Shown here one piece after another: positions 33,856-43,933 of a stretch of DNA of 64,000 nt. Position 1 is the stretch's first letter. Each line of letters opens with the position of its first letter. Below the pieces are notes generated by a model. That model saw only the letters and a program-made list of their open reading frames with translations, searched no databases and was not told the DNA's origin. The stretch is from contig NC_091346.1 in NCBI RefSeq assembly GCF_038502225.1, positions 9,940,293-10,004,292 on the forward strand, read 5' to 3'. The DNA is from Cherax quadricarinatus. Its lineage: Eukaryota > Arthropoda > Malacostraca > Decapoda > Parastacidae. Both the position numbers and the translations under genes were made by a program.

Positions 33856-34060
33856 ATGGCTGACACTAGTGAAAATTCTGGGGATGACATTCATTTGGAA
33901 GGTGACATTGAATTAAATTCCCATGTTAGGGACCTGGATAAGGAAGTAGTACTTATACGAATGAAATTAGGAACGGTTAAGGATTGAACATACAAAGATC
34001 CAGGAACAGAGAGCCTTAGGGGAGCTTAGGGCTCAAGAAAGAAATAAAATAAAATAAAAA
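33856..34060 (+). pseudogene. gag, N-terminal fragment
   Basis: Opens at ATG 33,856 in 'ccaaaatggctg' (A at -3) with MADTSENSGDDIHLEGDIE, continuing LNSHVRDLDKEVVLIRMK to a stop at 33,985. One frame further on it reads HTKIQEQRALGELRAQERN, a probable coiled coil. The rest of gag up to the C-terminal part at 36,228 is missing. The deletion coincides with the piggyBac-like insertion. Gag would form the particle and bind RNA. Confidence 0.55.
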
Positions 34061-34435
34061 TAAACCTAACCATAGATGGCAACACTCAACACGCCTTTGT
34101 TTACATCAGAACAGCTGTGTTTTCCCGCTAATGGGTGAGTATGGGAGATTCCTCTACAATTTTCTATAGTTTATATGATTTGATAGTCTTATGCATGATG
34201 CAATGATAACAATAATGGTCAGTGATTTATAAAGGGAATAATAGTGCTGTAGTGGTTATGCTGAATATAATAGGTACATGATGTCACTACTTTAATAGCC
34301 TAATCTAGTAATACTATGCTGTCTTGAGTTTATTCTCTTTAAAATGCATAATTTAACAAGACAGTTATAATGGCTGTTGGTAAATGGTTTTGGTTGTCTT
34401 GATGTACTTTCCCTATTAAATTTAATCTAAATAGC
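34061..34435. other. unassigned AT-rich sequence inside the retroelement
   Basis: Between the gag N-terminus and the hAT-like end. No domain recognised. It could be the lost left zone of the piggyBac-like element or another insertion. Confidence 0.35.
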
Positions 34436-34592
34436 CAGAATGTATTTAATTAGACCTTAAACAGGCTCACACCGACCAACCCCCCCTCCCCCACCCCCAA
34501 GCTGGAAGGGGTCGCTTCGCTTACCCATAACTCAAAGGGGCCCCGCCAATCTGAATAGCCTAGGGCCAGGAGACTTCTTAATCCGGCCCTGG
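34436..34592. mobile_element. possible hAT-type terminal fragment
   Basis: Ends 'cttaatccggccctg' at about 34,590, the inverse of CAGGGCCGGATTAAG, which resembles terminal repeats of hAT-type transposons. The opposite end and an 8-bp duplication are not found. It truncates the C-terminal end of the piggyBac-like transposase. Confidence 0.3.
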
Positions 34593-36225
34593 CCACATGT
34601 ACCAATGCTTTGATTTCATTGGTGTTTTGTAAAGATGGACCAACATGTTACTTTTGTCTATACCTCCCATGTGTGCATTGTAGTTCTTGATGATGTCTGG
34701 GCACTCAAAGTGGTCTTTATTCTTTGATGCCTTGTGATATCTTTCAATAAGACTCAAAGGATAAACTCCAACATCATTTGTGACTAGAGTCACAACTTTG
34801 TTGTCCTTCCATCTTACAAGAAGGATATCATCATTGCTTTTGAATTCAAAATTGCCCCTGGCCACATTGCTCTTTTCCATTTGTTTCACAGGCAGCAGTT
34901 ATACCCATCTCTCAGTACCTTGACCAAAAGTAGACTTGAAAAGAAATTATCAGCATAGACTGCTGATGTTTTTCTTTGGTCGAGAGATGCTGCAAGTACA
35001 AGAACAATCCTGGAACTCACTGGGAGTTTACTTGTTTACGTGTATTGTAAAGAGACCTTATTTTGTGGAATCTGTCATTACCCTTTTTTTGTGTGTTATC
35101 ATTGAAATGAATGGTACGCCTCAGCAACCTAAACCTCTTTGATCCCATGACTTCTGCAACTTGAATTACCTTACTTGCAGTTCTCCAATAGTCCTCAATG
35201 GATGGCTGTACAGTGTAACCCATATACAACAGAATACCTATGAACCTAGTTATTTCCTCAGAATCTGTTTGAAAAGTAGTATATATGTTTTTTGCCGGGC
35301 ATACAAATTAGTTTGAAATGCAATGTTGTCTATCATGTCTTGAGTAAAAATGTCTCTAAAATAATCATATGCACACCTAACTTCAATAGGTTTTACATGT
35401 TTATATGCAGGCAAAGAGTCATTTTGGATGTCTTCATTTTTCCATTGGGTGTCTCCTTGAGAAGCAAGATCATCTTGAAGCTGTTCTTCATCAGGGTACT
35501 CCTCCACAGTAATACGTTTCTTCTTGTTCAATTTCTGCTTTTTTTGCTGGTGGCCCAGCTTCCTCCTCATCTGTTGACACCTCTGCATCTGGTGGCAAGT
35601 ATTCATCATCAGTTTCCACCACATCCAGGTCATCTTGGTCTTGATCTGAGTCACTATTGTCCCAAACACAGACAAATTTTGACTTAGCCTTGGAGGACTC
35701 ACCGTAGAACAATTTCTGATTGATCTGGAAGGACAATAAAAACTTTCTGTACACACCCAGATCATTACTGAATTTATATATACACTACCAAATTTTATGG
35801 AAATATTTATATACCGAAACTTGAAAACATCACAAACGGGCAGGACAGAGTGTACTCGGTCCTCTTTTGTTGCACTTTTTTCATTTGCATGGTGCACTCG
35901 TAATATGCTTCACAACTCTTTATGTATCAAAATATGGCTAAACTATTCATTTATGCACTAGACACACAAATCAGTACTTACCGACATTGTAGAGGGTGAA
36001 ATGTATATAAAAAACACTCAACAAAAAACATGAGTCTGGGCGACGCCAAGCTAGAAGTGTTTACATTCTGCTCTCTCGACCAATGGGAAGCAAGGAGATG
36101 CCATCACCGCTTAGCTGGAGCGACTCAGGGAAGGTTTGTGATTGGTCAGAAATAGAGAATAGGAACCCAGATGCGCAGGGGGAGTAGGAGGACATGTGCA
36201 AAAACCGGTCCTGCCCGGTAAAGGG
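34578..36225 (-). pseudogene. piggyBac-like transposase relic, copy 2
   Basis: Minus strand. ATGTCG then GTAAGTACTGA (about 35,987) is a first exon and donor. The acceptor 'ttgtccttccag' comes before 35,724, then INQKLFYGESS with the acidic SDSDQDQDDLD. A frameshift leads into PIEVRCAYDYFRDIFTQDMID and, near 35,229, MGYTVQPSIEDYWRT, RFRLLRRTIHFNDN and NDRFHKIR, the N-terminal part of the DDE_Tnp_1_7 fold. The C-terminal part reads WKDNKVVTLVTNDVG and NAHMGGIDKSN (34,889-34,578). The central ~250 residues with catalytic Asp residues are deleted. The right end GGTAAAGGG at 36,225 is the terminal repeat; the left end is lost. Confidence 0.75.
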
Positions 36226-36227
36226 TT

Positions 36228-36675
36228 TTGTTACAGGATCTTTTGAGAAATGTTCCTCTTGACCTTAAGGCATCTCTTGAGGAGAAACATCTTGATGATT
36301 TTAGTAATGTTTTAGAGCTGGGTGACAGATTTTTAGCTAACCAAAGATTTGGTAATAGTTACCACCCACCACATACTAACAATGGTAAGTTTTCTCAACC
36401 CACCAATATGAATAGGAGATTTCAGAAGTTTAAGCCACCCATTTACCAGCCTAATAACCACTGGAGTTTTATTAAGCCTAATTCTCCAGTACCTGCCCAG
36501 GGAAGTTTGAAGTCTGCAGTCACTGGTCCAGGTCTACAAGGGACAGGTAGAAAGAGTCCAGTTCCCCAAGGTCATGGGCTCCAGCCTATGTCAAGTGTTC
36601 AGGGGGCTTTCAAACCTTATCACTGTATATATTGCAATAAACAGGGCCATCTGCAGCCATGAAGATGCATAGAGA
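36228..36675 (+). pseudogene. gag, C-terminal part with zinc knuckle
   Basis: Resumes directly after the piggyBac-like end: LQDLLRNVPLDLKASLEEKH, DRFLANQRFG, a Pro/Asn/Gln-rich linker, then a nucleocapsid-like knuckle CIYCNKQGHLQP followed by TGA and RC. The stop splits the knuckle before its last cysteine, so the motif is damaged. Protease follows at once in an overlapping frame. Confidence 0.65.
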
Positions 36676-37219
36676 TCAGGTGCTTGCTGGAGCTTCTAAG
36701 GTAGATACACCAGGTACCCACACGGTAGCTAATATTGAAGCACCACTTCTGGGTATATCAGGTAACTCAGCAGTTGTGGACCCTCAGATGAAAGCCTTAC
36801 ACCAAAATGAAGGAAGGGTAACAGGTATTATGTCTTTGAGGGACACTGGTAGCATGTACACCTTGCTTTGTAGGGGCATATTGCCAGTGTCGGATGACAC
36901 ATACACTGTGTTGGACGTTTTGCTCAAAGGAATTACCGGATTCACTGTCAAGACTCCAGTGCCCAGGTTATGGATGGAGTCTGCATATCAGTGCGGTTAC
37001 TTAGCTGTAGGTATCACAGAGGATATACCTTGCGTAGGTGTTGACTTACTTTTAGGCAATAATGTCATGGGTTGTATTGAAAGTGAGGAATCTCTGGTTT
37101 GGAGGGACCCATCTTCACAGAGTTGGGAGGAAAAAGCTAGGGCTACCTTACCCGAGTTATTTCCAGTGTGTGCAGTAACCAGGAAAATGTCAAAAGATAA
37201 GAGGGCAGTTTCTCTCTGA
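36659..37219 (+). pseudogene. retrotransposon aspartic protease region
   Basis: Contains MSLRDTGSMYTLLCRGILP, where DTGS is the aspartic-protease catalytic triplet (Asp-Thr-Gly), and CVGVDLLLGNNVMG, the C-terminal hydrophobic-Gly motif of retroviral-type proteases. 186 codons open. The domain would cut the gag-pol polyprotein. It sits between the gag zinc knuckle and integrase. Confidence 0.75.
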
Positions 37220-37379
37220 CTCTTTAGATCATGGGGCTGATTTGGATTTGGGAAATCTATTCCTCAAGCCTAGCCTGCAGGGGGCTCGGGGTTGTGATGA
37301 ACCATCCCAGGCAGGACCCTGTTTGAGTGGGGGTCTTGGATCAGGTATAGGGGGTGGCGACTCCTATTCGAGAGCAGCT

Positions 37380-38530
37380 GATCAAGGCCCAGGGGTGTGA
37401 GGACACCCTAAAAGCTATTCGGTCATCTGCTATTACCGAGGAAGAGGCCTCTCAACTAAATGATTCTTTTTTGCAGACGGTATTTTGATGCGAAAGACCC
37501 TATCGGATGTGACATCTAATGATGGAGCAAGGCAGGCACTCTACCAAGTTGTGGTGCTGGAGCCATTTAGGTATCAGGATTTGTGTTCTAAACATTTTTA
37601 CTGTCCCCAGGTAAGGAATCAGTGGGTAAGTATGTAGAATCATGCCCAGTTTGCCAAAGGGAAGGAAAACCTAATCAGGGAATTAAACCTGCCCCTCTTA
37701 ACCCTATTACAGTAGCTGGAGAACCTTTTAGCAGGCTGGTGGTGGATTGTGTGGGGCCACTACCTAGGACCAAGATGGGAAACCAGTACTTACTATTATT
37801 TGTTCTTCTACCAGGTTTCTGGAGGCCATTCCACTATGTAAAATTACAACACGCGTGGTCTTGAGAGCATTGGTGAAATTTTTTATGCAGGTCGGGATCC
37901 CTAAGGAAATTCAAACAGATCAAGGGTCAAATTTTACATCTAAACGTTTTCGCATGGAGAGTCAAGGGGTTGTGGAGCGGTTTCACCAGCTCTCAAAACT
38001 ATGCTGCTTGCTTATTGTGCCCAGTACCAGAAGGACTGGGATGAGGGTATCCCCCTCGAAGTGCTGTCCCGTGCAGGACAGCACTTGGGACTCATTACGC
38101 TATAGTCCCTTCGAACTGATCTATGGTCACCAGGTACGGGGACCACTGACGATTTTGAAGGATTACTGGCTTGGTGAGGATTGTGAGGCTGCCCTCTCGG
38201 AGGATTTTCTCACTTTCAGAGACCATTTGGCTCACATGAAGCGTCTGGCGGCTGAGAACCTGAACATCAGCCAAACCAAGATGAGGAAACAGTTTGACCG
38301 CAAGGCCATGCCACATACCTTTGGAGTGGGGGAGGAGGTACTAGCATTGGAGCCGGTGCCTGGTAATGCCTTAAAAGCAAAGTTTAGTGGGCCATAGAAG
38401 GTGGTGGAAAAGGTCACAGATCAAAATTAAAGAATTCAGACACCTGGGCAGTGGAAGTCTGAACGGGTGGTACATATAAACAGGCTGAAAAGGTACTACC
38501 AAAGAGGTGTGGCGTCTGTAAATATAGTAG
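37380..38530 (+). pseudogene. retrotransposon integrase, upstream of RT
   Basis: HHCC-type zinc region ending CPVCQREGKPNQG (about 37,644), catalytic core VDCVGPLPRTKMGNQYLLL with the first Asp, TDQGSNFTSKRF with the second Asp, and GVVERFHQ with the Glu. About 30 residues between second Asp and Glu are deleted at about 37,950. The C-terminal part shows SPFELIYGHQVRGPL and a QFDRKAMPHTFGVGEEVL region. Frameshifts at about 37,855 and 38,000-38,100. Its place before RT defines the Gmr1-like order. Confidence 0.8.
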
Positions 38531-39783
38531 GTGACCCAGGGGCGGACACTGATGTGCAGGGGGGCCACAGATGTACACCTTAGTAACAGGGCATTGTTAA
38601 AAGACCCTTCACAATGTATGTTAGGTCTTAGTAAGGAAAGGGTTGCTGAGATGGTTCAGCTTCTCTGGAATTTTGAGGATTTGTTTGGGGATATCCCTCG
38701 TGTAAGCAAGCTAAAGCCCCATGATATAGATGTAAGGGAAGCTGAACCAATTCGGCAGGTCCCTTACAGAATGAACCCACAAAAGAGAAAAAGTACAGAG
38801 AAGGAGGAGAAATTTCTACTTGACAATGATTAAATAATACCAAGTGAGAGTGAGTGGGCATCCCCGTCTGATGGTTCCCAAACCAAATGGCACCATGAGG
38901 ATGTGCATTGACTACCGTAAGGTTAATTTAATAATTAAGGCTGATTGTTCTCCTTTTCCTAGAATGGATGATGTCATTGATGCAGTGGGGGGAGCTAAAT
39001 ATGTAAGTTAGACCTGTTGAAGGGTTATTACCAGATACCTTTAACCCCACATGCCAGTGACATCTCTGCTTTTGTAATGCCAGATGAGCTTTTTCAGTAC
39101 AAGGTTCTCCCCTTTGGGGTTCATAATGCACCCTTCTGTTTTCAACGCAGAATGCAGGAAGTTATACGTGGCCTAAAGGGAGTGAGGTGTTATATTGATG
39201 ACCTGGTTATTTTTAGTGACTGTTTGACAGAGCATATGAGGCAGCTTAGAGAGCTTTTTTCTAGGCTTGCTGGTGCTCAGCTCACAGTTAATTTGGCAAA
39301 GAGTGTTTTCGGGCAAGCCCAGGTAACTTTTCTAGGACATGTTATTGGCCATGGGAAGGTGGCCCCAGTGAATGCCAAGGTGGAGGCTATAGACAATTAT
39401 CCTGTACCAAAGAACTGGAAGGAGGTTATGCATTTTGTGGGCATGGTAACATTTTATACAAAGTTCTGTCCAAATTTGTCAAAGGTGATCTCTCCACTCA
39501 CTGACCTGACTAGCCCAAAGTGTACATTTGTGTGGGATATGAAGTGTCAGAGGGCATTTGAACATGTAAAAGCTTTGCTTACAAGTGCTCCTGTGCTGGC
39601 TAGTCCTAATTTCACATTGCCATTTTCTCTACAAGTAGATGCCAGTGATACTGGTGTTGGGGCTGTACTACTGCAAGAAGTGGAGGGACAATTGTTGCCA
39701 GTCAGCTACTTTTCGGCAAAACTGAAGAAACGCCAGCAGCACTATGCCACCATAGAAAAGGAGGCTGTGAAGGCTTACTCAGC
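38531..39783 (+). pseudogene. retrotransposon RT and RNase H N-terminal part
   Basis: Gypsy-type RT: GDIPRVSKLKPHDIDV, RQVPYRMNPQK, KPNGTMRMCIDYRKVN, LLKGYYQIPL, VLPFGVHNAPFCFQRRMQ and the catalytic YIDDLVIFSD (about 39,193). Then LGHVIGHGKVAP, FVGMVTFYTKFCPNLS and RNase H start LQVDASDTGVGAVLLQE, KKRQQHYATIEKEA. Stops near 38,833 and a frameshift near 39,008; 257 codons open from 39,017. Broken at 39,766 by the intron-bearing element. Confidence 0.85.
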
Positions 39784-40836
39784 CCTGTAACAACTTCAGA
39801 CAGTATTACCAAGGCTGGCTCCTCCTCAGGAAAATTAGTGAATAGAAAAAGAAATAACAGACAAACATAAACACTTTATTATATAGAAAATATAAAATAT
39901 AAAACACTTAAATATGAAATATTAATCCTACATTAAAGAAAATGAAAAATTAAAAGTATAAATAACTTAATTCAACGCTAATATTTAGGGGTGTCTGGTG
40001 TTGGTGACACTGTGTTGTTGAAATCGTAGCCGTTGCTGATGATGGGGGGGGGGAGGGTCGCAGGTGTTGGTTACAACCCACTGGCTAGTTCTTCACAGTA
40101 GATAGGGCCTTGAGTATAATATCCCGATGACAGGAAAGCAGGTTGTTTACCGCTGCAATGCTGTGGGGTTACGTCCTGCAATTTCATACAGGTGCACAGA
40201 TAATTAGATCCAAAATGGGGAAGTCTCTGGACGATAATCCATCTCCATCCGTTCTTCTCGTTGATTGACAGGTGACCCTCACTGTCATCCAAGCTGAAAA
40301 GATAGACAGGTTACCCACTGCTTAAATAATCACTCTCCATGGCAGTGTACATTACTCAAAAGACGTGGTGATTATTACAACAGTCAACCTAGAGCAAGAC
40401 TGAAAGGACTAAGTTTATTATTGGTCAAAAGTGAAGCTTTTAACCAATAAATCCACTAGAATACAAGGCAGGCATGTACTTACAGTAGTGTTGGGAGCTG
40501 TGAGTCGAGTGATTTACTGTTTGACCAGAGTCCCACACGTCACCTTTCGAGGGGGGGTGGAAGAGGGAGGGGAAGGGATAGCGGGAGCTAGACTGACCCT
40601 ACGTTAACAAGCAGCCGGCAATCAAACTATCACTTTAGGGGTGGGGGAGAAAAGGTGGGAAAAACGGGAGCGTGACTTACCCTACCTTAAATAGTAGCAG
40701 GCAATGAAACTATCACTTTCGGGGAGGGGGAAGAAAGGCGGGAGCGTGACTTGCCCTACCTTAACTAGTAGCCGGCAATGAAACTATTGTTACTATATTG
40801 CTACTCCTATCTATTGAACTTTTCCCTCACAGAGGC
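39758..40836 (-). mobile_element. intron-bearing non-autonomous element, copy 2
   Basis: 1,063 bp (39,766-40,828), inverted relative to copy 1, between aaggaggc and acagaggc (6 of 8 bases equal). Rejoining the flanks restores the RNase H reading EKEALALMLAVQHF, which confirms the limits. The exon-like segment 40,292-40,071 (minus) is open: DDSEGHLSINEKNGWRWIIV, VQRLPHFGSNYLCTCMK, ELASGL. A 60-75-bp segment is triplicated at 40,605-40,790, absent from copy 1. Both copies keep the acceptor-like and AATAAA-like sites. Confidence 0.7.
40605..40790. repeat. triplicated 60-75-bp segment
   Basis: 'gtagc(c/a)ggcaat(g/c)aaactatc' followed by G-rich 'ggggtgggggagaaa' and 'gggagcgtgactt(a/g)ccctacc' occurs three times. 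Copy 1 of the mobile element has a single counterpart near 1220-1265, so this is a local expansion after divergence. Confidence 0.75.
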
Positions 40837-41062
40837 TCTTGCTTTAATGTTGGCAGTGCAACATTTTGAGGTGTATATATGATTATCAGATCACCCTATA
40901 ACTGTGAATAGTGACCATAATCCTTTACGTTTCCTTCACTTAATGAGGAGCCACAATCAGAGACTTACGAGGCGGGCCTTGTTTCTCCAACCTCTTAATC
41001 TTGTGATTCATTATGTGAAGGGAGTGGAGAATGTGGTTGCTGATGCCTTGTCTCGTGTTTAA
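40833..41062 (+). pseudogene. RNase H C-terminal part of the Gmr1-like pol
   Basis: Resumes after the insertion: EALALMLAVQHFEVY, a stop, then SDHPITVNSDHNPLRF, QRLTRRALFLQPLNL and the terminal KGVENVVADALSRV, the standard end of a gypsy RNase H. No integrase follows it, in contrast with ordinary gypsy elements. Confidence 0.8.
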
Positions 41063-42272
41063 AGTGCACGATGTAGTGTATAGAGCACTTATCTATTCTT
41101 ATTTTGCAGTGATTTGTGGTAGACGAGTAGATGGAACCCTGGACCACCCAAAGGAGAAGGGCAGGTTGAGCTGGAGCTGGAGGTATCAGGATTCCCTAGT
41201 GTGTGTGTGTTTTGGGGTAGTCACATCAAGTGCCATGCCTAGGTAAAGTATGCTACGTTTTTTAGGTGTTGGCTGGGATGCCTCGCCTCCGTTTTATGTT
41301 GGTGTAGGGACTGTTGGACCTGCAAGTTTTAGTGAATGTGGGGTTGGTGGTGATGCCCCCACTGTTTGGGTCATGTCTCTTGATCCAAGGTGTTTTTGTT
41401 CTCCAGGACCTTTTAATTTTTTTTCAACTTTTTGGATCACCGCTGGGGTGACTCCAGGGTCCTTGGAATAACATGTAGGTGCCAGCACTGGAGGTCCACC
41501 TTTTGGGGGTCTTCAGTGATGACTCCAGGGTTTCATGGTCACAGTCCCACCAACAAGATTTATGTGACTATCCACCCGTTTTTTTGGGGGGGACTGATAT
41601 ATTTCCCTCTCTTGCGCTCTCCTGATTCTCGCAGAGGAGTGTCATGGGGAACCAGTTTTGTTTATTAAAAATTGCTGTGAGATGGGAGTGATAATGTGAT
41701 GTTGCTTTCTAAGTAGAATTTAACATGTAAAATCTGTTTTCCTTTTCTTTGAACTCCTCCTGGAAAATGTACTTACTGTTTAAAAGTTTTTTTTTTTTGG
41801 TGGCACATGCAGTTTGGTCTGCCTTGCAACATACTGAACTTTGGTGTTACTTCATAAAACGGCATTCCTCAGGGGCACTTACGTACAAAGTTAACTTGCT
41901 CATTTATAAGTTTGCTTGATGTAATTTAGGTAAAATGCATTAACGCCAGTGCCTGGCCAGCGCTGTGTTGTGATGGTGCCTTTTCCTAACACAATTGTCT
42001 AAGAGTGTGACTGTGGGCTCACTTGGCATAAAACTTTACCACTTTTATGTTCGGAGAGTTTCAAAAGTCTGCAATCTAGTACCTCAGTTTGCTAATATTG
42101 CATATTTGTAGTACCAAAAGACTGTGATTGTATGGTGGTCATTCCCCAGTTATCATTTTGCCCGTTGCATCAGACTCTAATGTGGGGTTTATTTTCTTTC
42201 TTTTTCCTTTTGCCTAGCAGTGTCTGTAGGGACCCCGCTAGCAGAGTGAGACCTATGGTCTAGGGGTGGGGG
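41063..42272 (+). other. 3' non-coding region of the Gmr1-like element
   Basis: 1.2 kb with only short frames and no recognised domain; an envelope gene is not visible. It ends 'ctaggggtgggggtg' just before the LTR, a purine-rich stretch that is the likely second-strand primer (polypurine tract). Confidence 0.6.
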
Positions 42273-42513
42273 TGTTATGCAGGGTTCTGCATGACATTGT
42301 AATGTACATATAGTGGAGAAGTGTGCCATAATAGTATGAATGTTATATTTGTAAAGCATAATTTTATAATTCATAATGTGCATTTGGGGGTACTGTAAAG
42401 TACTCTAACTGTAATTATAAAGAAATCCTGCTAGGTATTTATCCTCCAACTGTGTTTGTGTATGCGGGTTAAGCGTGGCTGGGAGGAGTCATGTGGAGTC
42501 AGCATGGGTTGGA

Positions 42514-42910
42514 GTTGCACATGTGTCTAATTTAGCAACATGTCGGTTCTTTGAACCATTCATCTACAAACCTGTCAGACACTGCAACTTCTTGGGATCT
42601 TAATACTTGGGAATTCTTCGCTTGCCTAACCCTTGGGCACGACCTACTTCCACAATGAAAAAATGTGACACCACCTACGACTGCTGCACCTCTCCTGCCA
42701 TACGGTTTATAAGCTGCTTCTCCGCTCATATGCCGTATTCTATTCAAGATTGATGGACTGAGCACATCGACTCAAGGTTGAGGGACTGATTACCTCATTC
42801 TCCTCCTGTTCTTCAAGTTTCTCCTATGTATGGACTGATGAAGCCACTGTGTGACGAAACGTTTCCTCAATAAAGATACCCAAGAGTTGCACATGTGTCT
42901 AATTTAGCAA
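42514..42910 (+). mobile_element. 397-bp Penelope-like element with terminal direct repeats
   Basis: Inserted in the 3' LTR with an 11-bp duplication (catgggttgga/catggcttgga, one mismatch). A 25-bp direct repeat starting GTTGCACATGTG occurs at 42,514-42,538 and 42,886-42,910. The 3' part holds CTGATGA, a weakened hairpin (gccac...gtgac), GAAAC and AATAAA at about 42,836-42,875. Direct terminal repeats and hammerhead motifs have been reported for Penelope-like elements; no RT or GIY-YIG is encoded, so it would move in trans. Confidence 0.6.
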
Positions 42911-43298
42911 CATGGCTTGGAGGCTAGCATCGGAGATGCTGTGTATTTAAGCTAAGTTTGTAGTTGTGTACTCCTTTTGTTTAGCTAACTCAAGTCATAG
43001 GCTCTTCTATGGTTTACCTGTATGCTCACCTAGGCTCTGACATGGTCAGGGTGCTGTGGGATGAGTGAGGAAATAAATGGGGTTGGTATTGGAGTAGTGA
43101 TGGCCTGGCGCTGACTAGGCCTAGTGGTTATGGTTGCTGGACCTCCAGCCGCCTGCTTCTTGTGCCCGCTATTTGGGGCGTTTAGGATAGGAGATACATG
43201 AAAGTGTTTTCTAGAGAGTGTATATAGTGTTATGTTGAATAAATAGATGTATTTTCCTACCTAGGATTTTTGCCTAGCCCTCTGTTAACCAACCCATT

Positions 43299-43503
43299 GA
43301 AGTAACAAATAACAAAAAAAGGCACAATACCGTGACTGGAACGATACACAAATAACCCGCACATAAAAGAGAGAAGCTTACGACGACGTTTCGGTCCGAC
43401 TTGGACCATTGACAAAGTGACTTTGTCAATGGTCCAAGTCGGACCGAAACGTCGTCGTAAGCTTCTCTCTTTTATGTGCGGGTTATTTGTGAAGTAACAA
43501 ATA
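43299..43503. mobile_element. palindromic insertion with 71-bp perfect arms
   Basis: Inserted in the 3' LTR between perfect 13-bp direct repeats gaagtaacaaata (43,299-43,311 and 43,491-43,503). Bases 43,348-43,418 are the exact reverse complement of 43,420-43,490 with a single central base. The arm reads 'acaaataacccgcac...gacgacgtttcggtccgac'. A 36-bp non-palindromic head (acaaaaaaaggcacaatacc) precedes it. The long duplication points to target-primed retroposition. Confidence 0.85.
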
Positions 43504-43617
43504 CTTGTTACTTGGCCTGTTTAGGCCTGAGGCCGCGGGGGTCTTGATGTGTATAACTTTTACCTTTGTCCTTAGACAAGGCTCTAGCCCCCAGGTATCC
43601 CACTTTTCTGCATAACA

Positions 43618-43933
43618 CCTGTAAACATAATCACAGTTCACTTTCACACAACCAACAGGATCATCATCACTTTTTCCACTTATATGAAAATCATGCGTCC
43701 CACACCGCTGCTGCTACCTCAGTCACCCTCAAGAAACTATCGCAACCACTAATACAACTATCACACCCCAACTATCTCTGTCTTAGCAATTACGATTACC
43801 ACAGCCTCCATAACCACAAGTAGCATCTTCACCACCATTTCACCTGTTACTACCACCCCAGAAACATTACACAGCAGCAACTACAACTACTACTACTACT
43901 ACTACCACCCACTACTCCCGAAACTGTCACCAA
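43618..43933. repeat. degenerate CA/ACC-rich sequence
   Basis: Continuation of the decayed minisatellite edge interrupted at 32,445, including 'ctactactactactactacc' near 43,886. An 85-codon open frame here is compositional. Confidence 0.5.

Larger units (their letters stand above)
42273..43617 (+). repeat. 3' LTR with two nested insertions
   Basis: TGTTATGCAG to CTGCATAACA, perfectly inverted 10-base ends. 1,345 bp in total; subtracting the 397-bp and 179-bp insertions with their duplications gives about 750 bp, equal to the 5' LTR. The two LTRs differ by scattered substitutions and small indels, so the insertion is not recent. Confidence 0.9.
32446..43622 (+). mobile_element. Gmr1-like Ty3/gypsy LTR retrotransposon, complete but broken
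   Basis: Bounded by a 5-bp target duplication, cctgt, at 32,446-32,450 and 43,618-43,622. LTRs start TGTTATGCAG and end CTGCRTAACA. Coding order on the plus strand is gag, protease, integrase, RT, RNase H; integrase lies upstream of RT. In ordinary Ty3/gypsy elements integrase is last; the integrase-first order with gypsy-type RT is known for the Gmr1 group. Four insertions sit inside (piggyBac-like, intron-bearing element, Penelope-like short element, palindrome) and the genes carry many frameshifts. Confidence 0.85.

Noticed and set aside
32446..43622. Endogenous retrovirus with an envelope gene
   Set aside because: The 1.2 kb between RNase H and the 3' LTR has only short frames without signal peptide, furin-like site or membrane segment.
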